DNA of 64,000 nucleotides from a virus: the IMG/VR virus record IMGVR_UViG_3300025872_000041, positions 1 through 64,000 of that record; one strand, 5' to 3'. Of the stretch, positions 7,426-12,976 are shown one piece after another. Each line of letters starts with the position of its first letter. Position 1 is the first letter of the stretch. The notes under the pieces are model-generated. The model was not told the origin of the DNA. It made no database searches and was given only the letters and a program-made list of their open reading frames with translations. A program made the translations under genes and the position numbers.

Positions 7426-7723
7426 AAAATAGGGTTTTAGTTGGGTAATATTTAACAATCATGTGTATGTAACGATCATAAAGCACATACTGTACTTCAC
7501 AATCGTCACATTTCATAGTAACTAACATCTTCTGTTCTGATACTTTCATTACAAAGGCATTATCTACACCCTCTTCTTCTGCTAAACTAATAACAGCAGC
7601 TGTATCATCACAAGTTAACCGGTGACAGATTTCATCACTTTCAAATTTATGTACTTTAATCTTAATAGATTGAGAGTACAATGTATTAGAAAGGAAGAGG
7701 GTCAATATCAGTAGTTTCTTCAT
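7382..7723 (-). CDS. Secreted hypothetical protein with signal peptide, 113 residues
   Basis: I place the start at ATG 7723 (MKKLLILTLFLSNTLYSQS) because it gives a textbook signal peptide with cleavage near residues 17-19. A longer in-frame start at 7777 buries that signal inside the protein. The mature part has Cys pairs (CHRLTC, CDDC) and is beta-rich. Export of a phage protein next to lysis genes suggests an envelope role such as lysis help or superinfection exclusion; this is inference. It overlaps the end of the upstream gene. Confidence 0.65.
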   Translation of the reverse strand: MKKLLILTLFLSNTLYSQSIKIKVHKFESDEICHRLTCDDTAAVISLAEEEGVDNAFVMKVSEQKMLVTMKCDDCEVQYVLYDRYIHMIVKYYPTKTLFYDKNYNVYKPKTCD

Positions 7724-8318
7724 TGAATATTGATTGAGTTGCCGGCAAGATACTATATCTTTTTGGAATTCTTTCATCCCTAACTTTTTCAGGAGTAGAG
7801 TTGTTCATACCAAACTTACATAGTCTGCAATTCAGAGATGTTAAGATAGCATCTACAGTATCTAGATCAAAAGACTTTATTCTTTTAAGTTCCTCTCTAA
7901 ATTCTGTAAAGAATCCGCGCATACTTTCAAGGATAACAATAATGTCATCACCATAAAGAGCATCTACTGATTCATCAAATGATAAATTAAAGTAATTACT
8001 AAAGAATGAAATCTTAAAAGATACACAGTGTGCACTATCTTGATCCCAATCTACACTCTGTTTTTCATAAACGGGCTTTCGCTTAACAGATAGTCTACCA
8101 TCTTTGAAATAGATAGGAGTCTGTATTTTAATAGAGAAGTCCTGAACAGGAATGTTTTTAGTCCATTTTGTAGGAGTTGTAGCAAACCAAACACTTAGTT
8201 TTTTCTTACTGTAATCATAGGACCAATGCCAGCTATCATAAATAACCAGCATAAGTTGTGTGTTATCATCATGAAAACACTGTACTTTTTTTGCTTTTTT
8301 AAATGTAAAAGAGTTCAT
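7686..8318 (-). CDS. Hypothetical protein with SSB-type C-terminal tip, 210 residues
   Basis: The N-terminal half is beta-rich and aromatic (LMLVIYDSWHWSYDYS, VWFATTPTKW); the centre is helical (FFTEFREELKRIKSF). The last residues, TTDIDPLPF, closely match the acidic -PF tip by which single-stranded-DNA-binding proteins recruit partners. The family is not recognised, and this could be a replication or recombination accessory factor. A terminator hairpin lies just upstream of its start. Confidence 0.6.
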   Translation of the reverse strand: MNSFTFKKAKKVQCFHDDNTQLMLVIYDSWHWSYDYSKKKLSVWFATTPTKWTKNIPVQDFSIKIQTPIYFKDGRLSVKRKPVYEKQSVDWDQDSAHCVSFKISFFSNYFNLSFDESVDALYGDDIIVILESMRGFFTEFREELKRIKSFDLDTVDAILTSLNCRLCKFGMNNSTPEKVRDERIPKRYSILPATQSIFNEETTDIDPLPF

Positions 8319-8335
8319 TGTAGTAGTTTAATTAA

Positions 8336-8362
8336 AAAAGGGGTGCTCGTATACACCCCCGG
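8336..8362 (-). terminator. Intrinsic terminator
   Basis: GGGGTG (8340-8345) pairs with CACCCC (8354-8359); the minus strand continues with six T residues. It ends the transcript of the gene at 8409-8654. Confidence 0.8.
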
Positions 8363-8408
8363 TTACAAATATTAATATTTAAAAACACATTGGACTGTAG
8401 TATACGAC

Positions 8409-8654
8409 CTACAGTCCTCCGATTCCGGCCACTAAATCATCCCACATCTGTTGTGTATAGCCAGAGATGATTAACTCTCTCTGATCTACACTAAGATAAG
8501 GAAATGCTGATTGCACATGTCCACCTTGCATATAGAAGTTTAAATCTATATGATTAACGGGACCAACCTCATGTTCACCACCCTTTATGTCTTTGACAAG
8601 AAGAATGATTTTACCTGGTTCTTCAGTTTTACGGTAAGAAAGTATCTGGCTCAT
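8409..8654 (-). CDS. Hypothetical protein, 81 residues
   Basis: ATG at 8654 (MSQILSYRKTEEPGK) is chosen because it lies directly after the stop of the upstream membrane protein gene; the longer frame would run through that gene. The product is small, mixed alpha-beta, with conserved-looking DLNFYMQGGHVQSAFPYLS. No function recognised. Confidence 0.6.
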   Translation of the reverse strand: MSQILSYRKTEEPGKIILLVKDIKGGEHEVGPVNHIDLNFYMQGGHVQSAFPYLSVDQRELIISGYTQQMWDDLVAGIGGL

Positions 8655-8655
8655 G

Positions 8656-8838
8656 TTAATCTTCAATAAAACGGTCAAAGAATACCATAACAAAGAACAT
8701 TGATACTAATAATGATACGGCAGCATACAGATAATTTACATTACCAGTAAACATAAGCAATACCATAGTACAAATTTGTGTGATTCCTAATGAAGTCATT
8801 ATCAATGAGGACACTAGTTTAAAATTAAATTTTTTCAT
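8656..8838 (-). CDS. Small membrane protein, two transmembrane segments (holin-like size)
   Basis: The 60-residue protein has a basic start (MKKFNFK), hydrophobic segments at about 8-29 and 34-53, and a charged tail (FFDRFIED). This topology suits a small holin or other inner-membrane protein. It lies about 1.5 kb from the endolysin gene, which makes a lysis role possible but unproven. Confidence 0.6.
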   Translation of the reverse strand: MKKFNFKLVSSLIMTSLGITQICTMVLLMFTGNVNYLYAAVSLLVSMFFVMVFFDRFIED

Positions 8839-8885
8839 ATGTGGTTTTTATTAATTAGTTACAAGATTATATATCTGCTAAAAGA

Positions 8886-8912
8886 AAAAGGAGGCCCAAT
8901 AACCTCCTTTGA
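8886..8912 (-). terminator. Terminator closing the tRNA-like/RNA locus
   Basis: AAAGGAGG pairs with CCTCCTTT around an 8-base loop and is followed on the minus strand by TTCTTTT. It lies downstream of the second tRNA-like gene. Confidence 0.8.
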
Positions 8913-8977
8913 CGTAATACAGATATGAAAAAGATTTTAACCACTCATTGGTTAGGGCCACTATTGGGTAGCCTTTG

Positions 8978-9084
8978 TAGTCAGGACAGGATTTGAACCT
9001 GTATGATAAGTAGTAAAGTTGTTTAAGTGACAATACACTTACTTATCTATTCACTTCTAGCGTCTACCATTCCGCCACCTGACT
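8978..9084 (-). tRNA. tRNA-like gene A, oversized centre, anticodon not assignable
   Basis: The ends are those of a class II (Leu-type) tRNA. There is a 7-bp acceptor (AGTCAGG/CCTGACT), a D arm GGCGGAATGGTAGACGC, and a T arm ACAGG-TTCAAAT-CCTGT with discriminator A. The segment between D and T arms is 57 bases, about 24 more than in the normal tRNA-Leu nearby. No canonical 5-bp/7-base anticodon arm is visible. The centre instead holds an 8-bp helix, GATAAGTA/TACTTATC, enclosing TAAGTG/CACTTA. It may be a processed or inserted tRNA, a decayed one, or a tRNA mimic. Confidence 0.6.
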
Positions 9085-9091
9085 ATGTTTA

Positions 9092-9259
9092 TTAAGAACT
9101 GCTGTAACACCAACCACCACATTCTAAGCATTCATAAACTATTTCAGAAGGTGCTAATACCATCCTCACATTACAGCAGTAAGGACCTGTTCCTTCGACT
9201 TCGTTCAAATCAGATTCGTCAGTGTTGATTTCACTTAAGGTATTTTCTTTAACTGTCAT
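9092..9259 (-). CDS. Small Cys-rich protein, 55 residues
   Basis: ATG at 9259 starts MTVKENTLSEINTDESD; the C-terminal half has YCCNVRM and CLECGGWC, two Cys clusters suited to zinc binding. It lies between the two tRNA-like genes on the same strand. The acidic N-terminus plus zinc site suggests a small adaptor protein. Function unknown. Confidence 0.6.
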   Translation of the reverse strand: MTVKENTLSEINTDESDLNEVEGTGPYCCNVRMVLAPSEIVYECLECGGWCYSSS

Positions 9260-9277
9260 ATTTAGATTTATTATTTG

Positions 9278-9392
9278 TAGTCAGGACAGGATTTGAACCT
9301 GTAATGGTAAAGTGATTTTGTTAGCGGAACTACGGCTTCCACACCGCAATTCCAATTTTCACATTTAGCGTCTACCATTCCGCCACCTGACT
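9278..9392 (-). tRNA. tRNA-like gene B, same ends as A, different 65-base centre
   Basis: The acceptor, D arm and T arm are identical in sequence to tRNA-like gene A. The region between D and T arms is 65 bases and unrelated to A. It can fold as GGAA/TTCC and CGG/CCG around TGTGGAAG. No anticodon arm with U33 is evident. Identical shells around different cores imply duplication followed by replacement or rapid change of the centre. Confidence 0.6.
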
Positions 9393-9398
9393 ATAAAA

Positions 9399-9440
9399 AA
9401 CCCCAGCAGTTTCTGTTGATCAGACAAGCTTACTGGGGGT
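9399..9440 (-). terminator. Intrinsic terminator before tRNA-like gene B
   Basis: CCCCAG (9401-9406) pairs with CTGGGG (9433-9438). The minus strand continues with GGGGTTTTTT directly before the tRNA-like 5' end. The loop is long (26 bases) and has internal pairing. Confidence 0.65.
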
Positions 9441-9544
9441 TGTTACTAGTTATGTATTCCCAGTAACTAGAATGACCATTTAGCAGTTCTTACGGTATGC
9501 TTAATGGTACATGGCCTATGAATACTATTCACAGGGTTGATCTT
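9440..9544 (-). other. Non-coding stretch with further hairpins
   Basis: On the minus strand this holds, in order, TGAAT/ATTCA, a roughly 10-bp bulged helix ACCATT-AGCA/TGCT-AATGGT, and CTAGTTA/TAACTAG, before the terminator at 9399-9440. No open frame longer than about 22 codons is seen on either strand. It is likely part of the same RNA locus. Confidence 0.5.
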
Positions 9545-9745
9545 AAAAAACAACTCCTTGCATGATCACCATGCTTTTAGATTTTACTGAACATAGTTTA
9601 CTGTTCACCTGTTGCTAAAGTGCGCACTGGCAGAGCAGGGTCCATCACAGTAACCTTGAGGCATTTACTCACTTGGGTAATTACTCCCAGGAGTCAAGGT
9701 TTCTTTCAACGGTGCTAATCCGTCTTCTGTAAGAAGTTGTTTTTT
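9545..9745 (-). ncRNA. Candidate structured RNA closed by a 15-bp stem
   Basis: Bases 9731-9745 pair with 9545-9559 along 15 bp (one G-U). On the minus strand the RNA ends in six U residues, so the closing stem also works as its terminator. Inside are CTTCT/AGAAG, ACGG/CCGT, AACCTTGA/TCAAGGTT (8 bp), GAACA/TGTTC and GCATG/CATGC helices. It begins three bases after the tRNA-Leu and has no credible ORF. A long closing stem with an open interior recalls regulatory RNAs such as 6S RNA, but no family is recognised. Confidence 0.6.
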
Positions 9746-9747
9746 GG

Positions 9748-9833
9748 TACTACCAGTGGGAATTGAACCCACACTGTCATTACTGACAACAGGATTTTAA
9801 GTCCTGCGCGTCTACCTATTCCGCCATAGTAGT
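9748..9833 (-). tRNA. tRNA-Leu (TAA anticodon)
   Basis: This is a complete class II tRNA of 86 bases: acceptor ACTACTA/TGGTAGT, D arm GCGG...CGC with GGTAGA loop, and anticodon arm CAGGA-CTTAAAA-TCCTG giving anticodon TAA. It has a long variable arm with TGTCA/TGACA, T arm GTGGG-TTCAATT-CCCAC and discriminator A. CCA is not encoded. It is the first gene after a host-type promoter and could supplement the host pool for UUA/UUG codons, which are frequent in these AT-rich genes. Confidence 0.93.
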
Positions 9834-9839
9834 ATAGTA

Positions 9840-9870
9840 CAAATATACAACTCACCCGGTAATAGGGCAA
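9840..9870 (-). promoter_or_regulatory. Bacteroidota-type promoter of the tRNA/RNA locus
   Basis: On the minus strand TTG (9868-9870), a 20-base spacer, then TATATTTG (9840-9847). The tRNA-Leu 5' end at 9833 lies at about the predicted transcription start. This indicates early transcription by host polymerase. Confidence 0.75.
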
Positions 9871-9879
9871 GTTGTATAT

Positions 9880-10038
9880 TTATCCTTCATAAGTTTGATT
9901 CTCTAATGCATTAAGATCACTTTCATTCTTAGCGTCTTCATGGCATTGTTGGCACATGTGAAATTCATCACACTGACAAGTTAATTCCGGACTAATGCTA
10001 TACATAGCATACATGTCACTTGCTTCTTCAAAAGTCAT
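9880..10038 (-). CDS. Small Cys/His-rich protein, 52 residues
   Basis: ATG at 10038 starts MTFEEASDMYAMYS. The centre, CQCDEFHMCQQCHED, is a probable zinc-binding knuckle; the ends are acidic. The start overlaps the stop of the upstream membrane protein gene as ATGA. Function unknown. Confidence 0.6.
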   Translation of the reverse strand: MTFEEASDMYAMYSISPELTCQCDEFHMCQQCHEDAKNESDLNALENQTYEG

Positions 10039-10214
10039 ATCTCTTTAGTTTTATTAGGCCAACTCAAAAAAGCCAGTAACCAGTAACCCAATGCTAAGAA
10101 AGCACTAAAATACTGAACACCGGTACCTACCTGACATACTGTTAAGGCTACCCAAGCAGCCAACAAGCCTAATACTATCAGTACCAAGCTTGGAATCTCT
10201 TTATATATATTCAT
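10035..10214 (-). CDS. Small membrane protein, 59 residues, two transmembrane segments
   Basis: ATG at 10214 gives MNIYKEIPSL followed by hydrophobic segments at about 9-27 and 33-51 and a basic tail (PNKTKEI). The size and hairpin topology are holin-like, but such proteins are diverse. It is translationally coupled to the zinc-knuckle protein downstream. Confidence 0.6.
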   Translation of the reverse strand: MNIYKEIPSLVLIVLGLLAAWVALTVCQVGTGVQYFSAFLALGYWLLAFLSWPNKTKEI

Positions 10215-10231
10215 ATCTGTTTTTATTTTAA

Positions 10232-10266
10232 AATAAAGATTGGGGATTAGATCGTTTGTTCACTAA
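10232..10266 (-). terminator. Hairpin at the end of the 41-codon frame
   Basis: GGGGATTAG and CTAATCCCC form a 9-bp stem; the minus strand continues CAATCTTTATTTTA. It is probably the terminator of the preceding minus-strand genes and overlaps the last codons of the candidate frame at 10247-10372. Confidence 0.55.
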
Positions 10267-10372
10267 TCCCCTTTAGAAACACCCTTTGTGTTTCAAAGGT
10301 ATCTTTAGGTACCTTGACGTGAGGCCAATCACGGATAAAAATACACCCTATGGCCAGTAGAGTGTTCTGCAG
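10247..10372 (-). CDS. Candidate small protein lacking a standard start, 41 codons
   Basis: The frame reads (CTG)QNTLLAIGCIFIRDWP, then HVKVPKDTFETQRVFLKG and a stop at 10247. It has a protein-like composition and looks conserved. No ATG, GTG or TTG exists between the upstream in-frame stop and the body; only CTG (10372 and later) or ATA are available. It could be a real gene with a rare start, or a gene that lost its start. It lies 16 bases downstream of the 70-residue gene. Confidence 0.35.
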   Translation of the reverse strand: MQNTLLAIGCIFIRDWPHVKVPKDTFETQRVFLKGISEQTI

Positions 10373-10387
10373 AGTTTATATAACTCT

Positions 10388-10600
10388 TTATCTTTTGTAT
10401 CTGCCAATGACAGTTACTTCCGCAGTTATGTGGCCGTGTGTAGAATTTACCCGGACATAAAGTAACCGCTTACCCCTAATTAAAGGATATGATTCATTAT
10501 AACAACAACCACATCCGTCATTAGAGTAATAAGTGGGAAGTTTACGCTTAATAAAGTTCTTCACTTGACCTAATGTAGAGAAGACTATAAAGTTCTTCAT
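10388..10600 (-). CDS. Hypothetical protein, 70 residues
   Basis: I choose ATG at 10600 (MKNFIVFSTLGQVKNF), right after the stop of the upstream gene, over the longer frame that would run back through it. The protein is basic, with a CGCC cluster near residue 30 and a beta-rich end (GHITAEVTVIGRYKR). Function unknown. Confidence 0.6.
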   Translation of the reverse strand: MKNFIVFSTLGQVKNFIKRKLPTYYSNDGCGCCYNESYPLIRGKRLLYVRVNSTHGHITAEVTVIGRYKR

Positions 10601-10601
10601 G

Positions 10602-10799
10602 TTAGTTAAGCATATAACATCCAATATCAGCCAAAATCCGGGCCTGTGTATTAGACTTACCACACTCAGTAGTTAAATATTGGATAGTGCGGTAATATCC
10701 AACAGTGTCAACAATCTGCTTAATAGCAGCTTTAGTTTGATCATCCATAATACGTAACATAGTATTATGTCTAACAGTAGGTTCAAAAGTGTTTTCCAT
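10602..10799 (-). CDS. Hypothetical helical protein, 65 residues
   Basis: MENTFEPTVRHNTMLRIMDD is followed by helices (KAAIKQIVDTVGYYRTIQYL, NTQARILADIG) that resemble a small helix-turn-helix unit. This is too little to name. It is coupled to the next gene by a one-base gap. Confidence 0.55.
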   Translation of the reverse strand: MENTFEPTVRHNTMLRIMDDQTKAAIKQIVDTVGYYRTIQYLTTECGKSNTQARILADIGCYMLN

Positions 10800-10884
10800 T
10801 TCTATATCTATTTAAGTTTAGTTCAATTAAAAAATCCGGTAATACTAGTAGGTATAATACCACAGAGTATAATAAAAGAACTAC

Positions 10885-10936
10885 AAGGTCCTCTAGATGT
10901 GTTAGTAGGATATACCATACCTTGTAGTTTTTATCT
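10885..10936. repeat. Inverted repeat CTACAAGGT/ACCTTGTAG
   Basis: A 9-bp inverted repeat with a spacer of about 28 bases lies around 10890-10928. T-rich sequence follows on both strands, so it could terminate transcription either way. It overlaps the 39-codon frame at 10902-11021. Confidence 0.45.
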
Positions 10937-11021
10937 CCCATCTGCATTCAGTAGTACACCATACCAGTTCATTAGTATGTAGATACCACTGCTCACCCTT
11001 TGGAAGTGAGTTATGATGCAT
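10902..11021 (-). CDS. Possible small basic/aromatic protein, 39 residues
   Basis: ATG at 11019-11021 opens MHHNSLPKGEQWYLHTNE and ends RYGISY. It starts 15 bases after the stop of the upstream gene on the same strand. The composition is plausible (Trp, Tyr, paired Cys) but short. A further frame of 31 codons (10823-10918) follows and I do not call it. Confidence 0.35.
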   Translation of the reverse strand: MHHNSLPKGEQWYLHTNELVWCTTECRWEIKTTRYGISY

Positions 11022-11036
11022 TAAAGTAAAGGGAGC

Positions 11037-11411
11037 CTAAGCCCCCCCAAAAATTCTAGGTAAGAAAGCCAAATGACTATCTCTTTCTTCAACAGCTCTT
11101 TCATGCCAACGAGTACCCTCGTTTAACTCATAACCGTTGTTTAAGAAAGCGACAGTCTTTTCTCTTAGCCTGTTAAGAGCATCACTCATATCTACCTTAA
11201 TATGATCAGCAAACTCCTTACGGGTTAGCGTAAACGCAAACTTACCATGATAGCAGATGTGCGCAAATAAAACAGGGTTACTAATGTATCCCCATCTTTC
11301 TTTACCTTCTACTGTAGTGATGCAATGCTCTATCATTCTACCATAAGGAAGCTTAACAACTAACTCAATTGTTACTCCTTTAATATCTAATGTTTCTTTT
11401 ATTGTTTCCAT
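11037..11411 (-). CDS. Hypothetical protein, 124 residues
   Basis: ATG at 11411 (METIKETLDIKG) is preferred to an in-frame GTG at 11417. The first half is beta-rich (VTIELVVKLPYGRMIEH); the second is helical (ALNRLREKTVAFLNNGYELN) and ends LPRIFGGA. No family recognised. Upstream lies a repeat-rich non-coding region. Confidence 0.65.
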   Translation of the reverse strand: METIKETLDIKGVTIELVVKLPYGRMIEHCITTVEGKERWGYISNPVLFAHICYHGKFAFTLTRKEFADHIKVDMSDALNRLREKTVAFLNNGYELNEGTRWHERAVEERDSHLAFLPRIFGGA

Positions 11412-11490
11412 ACCCACTCATATAGTGACGCTTTGAGCCTAAATGCTGTTTATACTCGCTCAAACGAGTGTTAATCAATGTATTAGCCAT
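11380..11490 (-). CDS. Possible 36-residue basic peptide overlapping the next gene
   Basis: ATG at 11490 gives MANTLINTRLSEYKQHLGSK and ends at 11380, overlapping the start of the 124-residue gene by 32 bases in another frame. It could be a leader peptide that couples translation. Weak support. Confidence 0.3.
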   Translation of the reverse strand: MANTLINTRLSEYKQHLGSKRHYMSGYGNNKRNIRY

Positions 11491-11778
11491 ATAATGGCCC
11501 ACTTGTTCCCACCTAACCCCACTTCTTACCACTTTGCTACATATGTAGTTTTATGGTGAAGTGTGTTAGTCATTTACTCTCACACCCTTACAATTGTCAG
11601 AAAAAAGTTAAACAAAATGACAATTGTCTCAAGAATTCCCGGGTTGAGACTTTCAAAAGTTAAACAAAACTATATTTAACTATATAACAAGCTTATGGAG
11701 CCACCATAATTTAATCTCTGGACAATTGAGAACTTGTATAGAAAGTGCCTATGCCTGTAACCCGTAAGGGCACACACC
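11491..11778. promoter_or_regulatory. Non-coding region with direct and inverted repeats
   Basis: No gene is seen here. It contains ACAATTGT at 11590-11597 and 11620-11627 with a related GACAATTGAG at 11721-11730. Two exact copies of AAAGTTAAACAAAA lie at 11604-11617 and 11656-11669. A 7-bp hairpin, GTCTCAA/TTGAGAC (11626-11632 and 11644-11650), lies between them. Repeats of this kind suit repressor binding or a replication origin. Confidence 0.5.
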
Positions 11779-12042
11779 TTATTCAGGTGTGCACCAATAC
11801 AGAGTTGTAGGATTCCCATCCTGGTCAATGATGGGATCACCAATGATTTTGTAGGGCAGTTTATCCCCTACTTTCATGTCACCCACCTCTTGATCACCCA
11901 CAGCAATGACCCCAAATTTAAGGTCTGCTACTTGGATGCGTGACTCAATCTTCTTACCATTGGGCAAAGTCACGGTCTTGGTTCCCAATGTTCCTGTTGT
12001 GCAAATAATTGCTTTGTCTGTTTTTTTATAAAAGTACATCAT
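11779..12042 (-). CDS. Hypothetical beta-rich protein, 87 residues
   Basis: Starts MMYFYKKTDKAIICTTG (a second ATG follows at once). It is composed of short strands with Gly turns (LGTKTVTLPNGKKIES, KFGVIAVGDQEVGDMKVGD) and ends CTPE. It is the first minus-strand gene at the divergence zone. Function unknown. Confidence 0.65.
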   Translation of the reverse strand: MMYFYKKTDKAIICTTGTLGTKTVTLPNGKKIESRIQVADLKFGVIAVGDQEVGDMKVGDKLPYKIIGDPIIDQDGNPTTLYWCTPE

Positions 12043-12237
12043 GGTAGTTTTTGCGGGGGGTTAGTCCCGACTCTAAGTAAGGAGGGGAGTTGATAGCTTA
12101 TAGACCTCCACATCCTCACCCATAAAATAATCTCCATATACGTGGTAGGGGGTATTAGAGTGAACCCCATGTACGGGGGGATACTTGTTGATAAAATGTT
12201 AGTGGGGGTAAATATATAAAGTGTAATCTTGTATATC
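12043..12237. promoter_or_regulatory. Divergence zone with five G-runs
   Basis: Transcription diverges here. The plus strand carries runs of G at 12055-12060, 12084-12087, 12148-12152, 12175-12180 and 12204-12208, striking in an AT-rich genome. CCCC-ATGTAC-GGGG (about 12165-12178) can form a hairpin. A minus frame across the region looks like a shadow. No clear TAnnTTTG promoter is visible on the plus side. Confidence 0.5.
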
Positions 12238-12366
12238 ATGGAGAATGAAGAAGTTAGAGAAGATAATAAACCAACCAGCACCACTTGTATTAGGTGTGGT
12301 AGACCAATGGATCCCAGAGATCCTTGTGATTGTAATGAGTTGGTATTTGTATATTGGGAAATTTAA
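12238..12366 (+). CDS. Small zinc-ribbon-like protein, 42 residues
   Basis: ATG at 12238 opens MENEEVREDNKPTSTTC; the core is CIRCGRPMDPRDPCDC, a CxxC...CxC zinc site. It is the first gene of the plus-strand late region and ends six bases before the ATG of the next gene. It may be a small transcription or packaging accessory; function unknown. Confidence 0.6.
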   Translation: MENEEVREDNKPTSTTCIRCGRPMDPRDPCDCNELVFVYWEI

Positions 12367-12371
12367 TAATT

Positions 12372-12611
12372 ATGGAAGAAAATAAAGAGCTTACACCTGA
12401 AGAGGTAAAAGAGCGCAAAGAGAAGTTGGTTCAGTACTATACTGAACAAGTAGAGTTTTTAACTGTACAGTTAAAGTATGAAACGTTGGTTACTGACATT
12501 GAGGAACAGAGAGCTAAGCGCTTGCAGTTTCAGGTGATGGTAGCTAACATGTTAGCTGAGGAGCCTGAAGAGGAGGAAGCTGAGCAACCTAGAACACTTA
12601 AGAGGTCATGA
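12372..12611 (+). CDS. Hypothetical coiled-coil protein, 79 residues
   Basis: ATG at 12372 (MEENKELTPEEVKERKEKL) is used rather than an upstream TTG at 12354. The whole sequence is charged and helical, with heptad-like spacing around residues 10-60 and an acidic end (EEPEEEEAEQP). It probably oligomerises. The start of the next gene overlaps its stop as ATGA. Confidence 0.65.
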   Translation: MEENKELTPEEVKERKEKLVQYYTEQVEFLTVQLKYETLVTDIEEQRAKRLQFQVMVANMLAEEPEEEEAEQPRTLKRS

Positions 12612-12976
12612 TTGTAAATCAAGTTAGTAAGAAGGTTAAGATGGGGAAGAGTGATATTGTAAAGTATCAGCTTCTCACCCATTGTTATCTGGAGAAGATT
12701 AATGTTAGTAACGCTGATCTTGATTGTCTTACTATGCTTGCATTTAACGGAGAGATTGAGCTTACTGAGTTTTGTAATTATGCATCAGACGAGGGGGTAT
12801 TTAAAACCCCTCAGTCTGTGCGTAATGCGGTTATTAAGTTTGAGCGTAAGGGAATGATTGAGAAGAATGGTAAGGGTAGAAAGATGATTAAGTTAGCAAC
12901 CTCTCTTAATGTACAAGCTAAAGGTAATGTTTTATTAGATTATAAATTTGTAAGTCTTGAATCCGAAGAAGTATAA
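12608..12976 (+). CDS. Winged-helix-like DNA-binding protein, 122 residues
   Basis: Residues about 20-100 read as helices with a wing: LLTHCYLEKINVSNADLDCL, then FKTPQSVRNAVIKFERKGMIEKNGKGRKMIKL. The 'TPQSVRN..I.K...KGMI' pattern is typical of winged helix-turn-helix domains. A helix-turn-helix gene ahead of the terminase is usual in crAss-like structural blocks. It could be the late regulator or a small-terminase-type DNA binder. Confidence 0.65.
   Translation: MIVNQVSKKVKMGKSDIVKYQLLTHCYLEKINVSNADLDCLTMLAFNGEIELTEFCNYASDEGVFKTPQSVRNAVIKFERKGMIEKNGKGRKMIKLATSLNVQAKGNVLLDYKFVSLESEEV

Noticed and set aside
8840-8975. Open minus frame from GTG near 8960 through the terminator
   Set aside because: It is only 27 codons, passes through the terminator stem and starts beside the tRNA-like gene; not convincing.
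8978-9392. Group I intron inside the two tRNA-like genes
   Set aside because: The extra 24-32 bases are far too short for a self-splicing intron.
9600-9690. A plus-strand tRNA suggested by a CTGGCAGAGCAG segment like a D arm
   Set aside because: No acceptor, anticodon or T arm pairs with it; the segment is better explained as part of the structured RNA on the other strand.
12039-12284. Minus-strand frame of 81 codons across the divergence zone
   Set aside because: It is Pro/Ser/Leu-rich, has no protein-like motif, overlaps a more credible plus-strand zinc protein gene and covers the G-run region; a chance frame.
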